In this document: positions 60,548-64,000 of the stretch, one piece after another
How the letters are laid out: the number at the start of each line of letters is the position of its first letter
Position numbering within the stretch: the stretch's first letter is position 1
NCBI RefSeq assembly: GCF_900105075.1
Contig: NZ_FNSK01000002.1
Location: 1 to 64,000, forward strand
Length of the DNA stretch: 64,000 nucleotides
Direction: 5' to 3'
Source: Rhodobacter sp. 24-YEA-8
GTDB lineage: Bacteria; Pseudomonadota; Alphaproteobacteria; Rhodobacterales; Rhodobacteraceae
The notes under the pieces: model-generated
The model's input: only the letters and a program-made list of their open reading frames with translations
What the model was told of the DNA's origin: nothing
The model's database searches: none
Made by a program: the position numbers and the translations under genes

Positions 60548-61276
60548 ATGGCTGAATCAATGCAGGGCAAGGTGGTTGCGATCACTGGTGCGGCCTCGGG
60601 GATCGGGCTGGAATGCGCCCGCACCCTGGTCGCGGCCGGCGCGAAAGTGGTGCTGATCGACCGCGCGGAAGACCGGCTTAAGCAGCTTTGCGCCGAAATC
60701 GGCCCGAATGCTCTGCCTTTGGTCGTCGATCTGCTGGATGGCAAACAGGTCTCGGCGATCCTTCCGAGGATCCTCGATCTCGCCGGGCGGCTGGATGTCT
60801 TCTACGCCAATGCCGGTGCCTATATCGGTGGTCCGGTGGCCGAAGGCGACCCCGATGCCTGGGACCGGATGCTGAACCTGAACATCAACGCGGCTTTCCG
60901 CTCGGTCCATGCGGTGCTGCCACATCTGATCGCGCAGAAATCCGGCGATATTCTCTTTACCTCTTCGGTCGCGGGCGTGGTGCCGGTGATCTGGGAGCCG
61001 GTCTATACCGCGTCGAAATTCGCGGTCCAGGGCTTTGTCCATGCCACCCGCCGCCAGGTCGCGCCGCATGGCGTCAGGGTCGGCGCCGTTCTGCCCGGCC
61101 CGGTCGTGACCGCGCTGCTCGATGACTGGCCCAAAGCCAAGATGGATGAGGCGCTGGCCAATGGCAGCCTGATGCAGGCGAAAGAAGTGGCCGAAGCGGT
61201 TCTCTTCATGCTGACCCGTCCCCGGACCGTGACGATCCGCGATCTGGTGATCCTGCCCGCGACCTTTGATCTCTGA
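60548..61276 (+). CDS. Short-chain dehydrogenase, ribitol 2-dehydrogenase-like
   Basis: 242 residues. Cofactor motif [18 protein letters not shown], and catalytic Ser in TSSVAGVV with Tyr153 and Lys157 (YTASK). An Asp near the end of the second strand (LIDRAED) favours NAD. The position between a polyol-type importer and a pentulose kinase suggests oxidation of ribitol (or another pentitol) to D-ribulose. AGGAG precedes the ATG. Confidence 0.82.
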   Translation: MAESMQGKVVAITGAASGIGLECARTLVAAGAKVVLIDRAEDRLKQLCAEIGPNALPLVVDLLDGKQVSAILPRILDLAGRLDVFYANAGAYIGGPVAEGDPDAWDRMLNLNINAAFRSVHAVLPHLIAQKSGDILFTSSVAGVVPVIWEPVYTASKFAVQGFVHATRRQVAPHGVRVGAVLPGPVVTALLDDWPKAKMDEALANGSLMQAKEVAEAVLFMLTRPRTVTIRDLVILPATFDL

Positions 61277-61285
61277 GGCACTGCC

Positions 61286-62893
61286 ATGACCACCGAACCC
61301 AAATATCTGATCGGTGTCGATGTCGGCACCGGCAGCGCCCGCGCGGGTCTGTTTGACCAGACCGGCCGTCTGCTCGCATCGGCAAAGCGCGAGATCACGC
61401 TCTGGCGCGGGCCGGGGGCGATGGTCGAACAATCCAGCGCGCAGATCTGGGGGGCGGTGGCGCAATGTGTGCGCGAGGTGATGGCGGGGGCAGATCCTGC
61501 CCGCGTCGCCGGGATCGGCTTTGATGCGACCTGTTCGCTGGTGGTGCTGGGCGAGGGTGGCGTGTCGCTGCCCGTTGGTCCGTCGGAAGACCCGGCACGC
61601 GATGTGATCGTCTGGATGGATCACCGCGCGGTCGATCAGGCCGAACGGATCAACGCACAGGGCCATGCGGTTCTGGCCTATGTCGGTGGCAAAATCTCGC
61701 CCGAGATGGAGACGCCGAAGCTACTATGGCTGAAAGAAAACCGGCCGCAGGTCTTTGCGGGGGCGCGGCATTTCTTTGATCTGGCGGATTTCCTGACCTG
61801 GAAGGCGACCGGGGATGAGGCACGTTCGACCTGTACCGTCACCTGCAAATGGACCTATCTGGCGCATGAAAACCGCTGGGATCCGTCTTACTTCCGCCAG
61901 ATCGGGCTGGAAGAGCTGGCCGATGAGCAGTTTACCCGTATCGGCACGCGCGTTGTGCCCCCAGGAACTGCCCTTGGCCAGGGCCTGACAGCAGCAGCAG
62001 CGGCCGATCTCGGCCTTGCGCCGGGCACGGCGGTTGCGGCGGGGATGATCGACGCCCATGCCGGAGGCATCGGCACGGTCGGGATCGAGGGATCGCCCCT
62101 GACCCATATGGCCTATGTATTCGGCACCTCTTCCTGCACCATGACCTCGACGGCAGAGCCGGTTTTCGTGCCCGGGGTCTGGGGCCCGTATTTCTCGGCC
62201 ATGGTTCCGGGGCTCTGGCTCAGCGAAGGCGGGCAATCGGCTGCGGGGGCGGCGATTGACCAGCTGTTCGACTTCCACCCCGCAAGCACCGGGGCCAGGG
62301 CGGAGGCCCGGGGCCAGGGCCAGTCACTGGCGCTCTGGCTGACGCAGCGGATCCTTGCCCGCGCGCCTGATCTGTCACAGGCGGCAGCGCTGGCGGGGGA
62401 TCTGCATGTGGTGCCGGAATTCCTTGGCAACCGCGCCCCCCATGCCGATCCGCATGCCCGCGCCGTGATTGCCGGGCTGGGAATGGAGCGCGACCTGGAA
62501 AACCTTGAGGCGCTTTACCTCGCCGGAATCTGCGGCGTGGCTTACGGGCTGCGGCAGATCCTTGATGTGCAGGACGCTGCCGGGGCGAAGGTCGAAAAGA
62601 TCGTGATTTCCGGCGGCGCCGGGGAATCGCGGCTGATCCGCCAGATCCTGGCCGATGCAACCGGGCGGGTGGTGATGGGTTCGGCCTCGGATGAGCCGGT
62701 ATTGCTTGGTTCGGCCACGCTGGGCGCGGTGGCGGGGGGGCTTTTCCCGGATATGCGCGCTGCTATGGCCGGGTTGTCCGGCCCTGGCGAGGCGCATCAT
62801 CCGGCAGGCGGCGGGGTGAAAGCGCTGCATGAGCGGCGCTTTCAGGCCTTTACCGCGCTTCAGCAGGCGGCGCGGCTTGCGCGAGGAGCCTGA
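61286..62893 (+). CDS. FGGY-family pentulose kinase (D-ribulokinase type)
   Basis: 535 residues in two actin-like domains: LIGVDVGTGSARAGLFD (phosphate-1), VIVWMDHRA, GMIDAHAGGIGTVG and FGTSSCTM, EGGQSAAGAAIDQ, and GGAGESRLIRQILAD (adenosine site). The length and motifs fit the FGGY pentulose kinase subgroup (TIGR01315). It would phosphorylate D-ribulose from the dehydrogenase step. Its last 34 bases overlap the convergent ATPase gene. Confidence 0.88.
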   Translation: MTTEPKYLIGVDVGTGSARAGLFDQTGRLLASAKREITLWRGPGAMVEQSSAQIWGAVAQCVREVMAGADPARVAGIGFDATCSLVVLGEGGVSLPVGPSEDPARDVIVWMDHRAVDQAERINAQGHAVLAYVGGKISPEMETPKLLWLKENRPQVFAGARHFFDLADFLTWKATGDEARSTCTVTCKWTYLAHENRWDPSYFRQIGLEELADEQFTRIGTRVVPPGTALGQGLTAAAAADLGLAPGTAVAAGMIDAHAGGIGTVGIEGSPLTHMAYVFGTSSCTMTSTAEPVFVPGVWGPYFSAMVPGLWLSEGGQSAAGAAIDQLFDFHPASTGARAEARGQGQSLALWLTQRILARAPDLSQAAALAGDLHVVPEFLGNRAPHADPHARAVIAGLGMERDLENLEALYLAGICGVAYGLRQILDVQDAAGAKVEKIVISGGAGESRLIRQILADATGRVVMGSASDEPVLLGSATLGAVAGGLFPDMRAAMAGLSGPGEAHHPAGGGVKALHERRFQAFTALQQAARLARGA

Positions 62894-64000
62894 CGCGCGA
62901 CGAGGTGGCCGCCGCCGATATCTTCCAGCTGCACCCGGTCCGGTCCCTGACCCAAAGGCCAGACCGGGCTCGGGATCTCGCCCGCCATCCGGGCCGCAGC
63001 TGTGCGCGGACGTTTCGGGTCGGGCACCGGAACAGCTTCCAGCAGGCGCTGCGTATAGGGATGCTGCGGGTTGCCAAACAGCTGCGCGCGGCTGCCCATC
63101 TCGACAATCTGGCCAAGATACATCACCGCCACCCGGTCCGAGACATTCTCGACCACCGCCATGTCATGGCTGATGAACAAAAAGCTCACCCCCATCTCGC
63201 GCTGCAAATCACGCAGGAGTTCCAGAACCTTCGCCTGGATCGACACATCCAGCGCGGCGACGCTTTCATCGCAGACGATCAGCTTCGGCTTCAGCGCGAG
63301 CGCGCGGGCAATGCAGATCCGTTGCCGCTGCCCGCCGGAAAACTGATGCGGATAGCGGTTATAGACCGAGGCTGACAGGCCGACCCGTTCCAGCAGGTCA
63401 CAGACCCTTGCGCGCTGCTCTGCCGCCGTGCCGATACCATGGATCACCAGGGGCTCGCGGATCAGCTCGCCGACCGTCATCCGCGCATCTAGCGCCGCCA
63501 TCGGGTCCTGGAAGACGATCTGCAAATCCCGGCGCATCGCCTTGCGCGCAGCCCCGTCAAGCTCTGCCAATGCGCAGCCTGCGACCTCGATCCGCCCGCT
63601 ATGGGGCACGAGGCCGACCAGCGCCCGCGCCATGGTCGATTTCCCGCAGCCGGATTCACCGACCAGCGACAGCGTCTCGCCCTTGAAAATCTCCAGCGAG
63701 ACCTGTTCAACCGCGTGAACCTGGGCCGTCACCCGTCCGAGCAACCCCTGGCGGATCGGAAAGCGGACAGAGACATCCTGATAGCGCACCAGCACATCAT
63801 CTGTCGCCGTCGTGGTCCGCGCCGGTCCGCCACCAATCCGCGGCACGGCGGCGAGCAGCTCGCGCGTATAGGTCTCTTGCGGCGTGTCAAATAGATCAGC
63901 CGTGGCGGCAGTCTCCACCACCCGGCCCTTTTGCATCACGATCACCCGGTCGGCCATTTCGGCGACCACGCCCATATCATGGGTGATCAGAATGACCGCC
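62860..64000 (-). CDS. Fused double ATPase of a second peptide-type ABC transporter (partial)
   Basis: The open frame continues past base 64000. Visible is the end of the first ATPase domain (VILITHDMGVVAEMADRV H-loop) and the complete second: Walker A GESGCGKSTMA, signature FSGGQRQRICIARA, Walker B LIVCDESVAALD, then the oligopeptide-type tail NPQHPYTQRLLEAVPVPDPK. Same architecture as the 13343-15175 protein but clearly divergent in sequence, so it is a separate transporter. The C-terminal RASRAAC extends into the kinase gene on the opposite strand. Confidence 0.92.
   Translation of the reverse strand, partial: AVILITHDMGVVAEMADRVIVMQKGRVVETAATADLFDTPQETYTRELLAAVPRIGGGPARTTTATDDVLVRYQDVSVRFPIRQGLLGRVTAQVHAVEQVSLEIFKGETLSLVGESGCGKSTMARALVGLVPHSGRIEVAGCALAELDGAARKAMRRDLQIVFQDPMAALDARMTVGELIREPLVIHGIGTAAEQRARVCDLLERVGLSASVYNRYPHQFSGGQRQRICIARALALKPKLIVCDESVAALDVSIQAKVLELLRDLQREMGVSFLFISHDMAVVENVSDRVAVMYLGQIVEMGSRAQLFGNPQHPYTQRLLEAVPVPDPKRPRTAAARMAGEIPSPVWPLGQGPDRVQLEDIGGGHLVARQAPRASRAAC

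Noticed and set aside
1..64000. CRISPR arrays, tRNA, rRNA, insertion sequences, prophage, toxin-antitoxin or defence genes
   Set aside because: No regularly spaced repeats, no RNA gene signatures, no transposase, integrase or defence-family motifs seen on either strand.

Overview
The window is a gene-dense, high-GC stretch (about 50 protein genes, no gap over 300 bases) that reads as chromosome of an alphaproteobacterium, most likely Rhodobacterales/Paracoccaceae. This rests on base composition, the many ABC uptake operons, fused Dpp-type ATPases, the PPC-ECF transporter set and a QseBC/PmrAB-like pair. It is an inference from gene content; no rRNA marker is present. I saw no tRNA, rRNA, CRISPR array, insertion sequence or prophage.

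Layout. 1-6839 (minus): a branched-chain-amino-acid-type ABC uptake operon (binding protein, LivH, LivM, LivG, LivF) followed by a glutamine-synthetase-like ligase and an iron-type alcohol dehydrogenase cut by the window edge; this looks like uptake and gamma-glutamylation of an amine or amino alcohol. 7044-15175 (plus): D-aminopeptidase, a proline-iminopeptidase-like amidase and a complete Dpp-type peptide/amide importer with a fused double ATPase, ending against a minus-strand M17 leucyl aminopeptidase. 17020-20241 (plus): a PPC-domain protein translationally coupled to an ECF-type vitamin/micronutrient transporter (S, T, A1, A2). 20234-23999: phosphoethanolamine transferase divergent from a PmrAB-like two-component pair. 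23984-31689: DUF900 lipoprotein hydrolase, an RND tripartite efflux operon and its divergent TetR regulator. 31690-35966 (minus): Ugp-type glycerol-3-phosphate importer. 36158-40568: DMT exporter, two L,D-transpeptidases and a QseBC/PmrAB-like pair. 40698-45026: Kup potassium transporter divergent from a truncated KdpD with KdpE. 45148-51635: small RHH protein, D-lactate dehydrogenase with cytochrome c, GMC dehydrogenase with its Tat-exported small subunit, a glyoxalase-like protein and a YncE-like beta-propeller. 51697-55882 (minus): STN-type TonB receptor with FecR and FecI. 56003-62893: LacI regulator and a pentitol (ribitol-like) ABC uptake and catabolic operon. 62860-64000: start of another Dpp-type locus.

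How it works together. Most of the window is nutrient capture: amino acids/amines, peptides including D-peptides, a vitamin, glycerol-3-phosphate, pentitols, and an iron or cofactor ligand, each next to its catabolic enzymes. The second theme is envelope homeostasis (lipid A modification, efflux, L,D-transpeptidases) under two-component control.

Strongest signals for follow-up: three CTTAAG-N5-CTTAAG-type boxes that place both L,D-transpeptidases under the neighbouring response regulator; an eight-C tract that breaks the reading frame of the glutamine-synthetase-like gene; a possible A7 slippery start in the FecI sigma gene; a shared 12-base motif in front of the D-lactate dehydrogenase and the glyoxalase/GMC genes; and stem-loops placed just after the binding-protein gene in three separate ABC operons.
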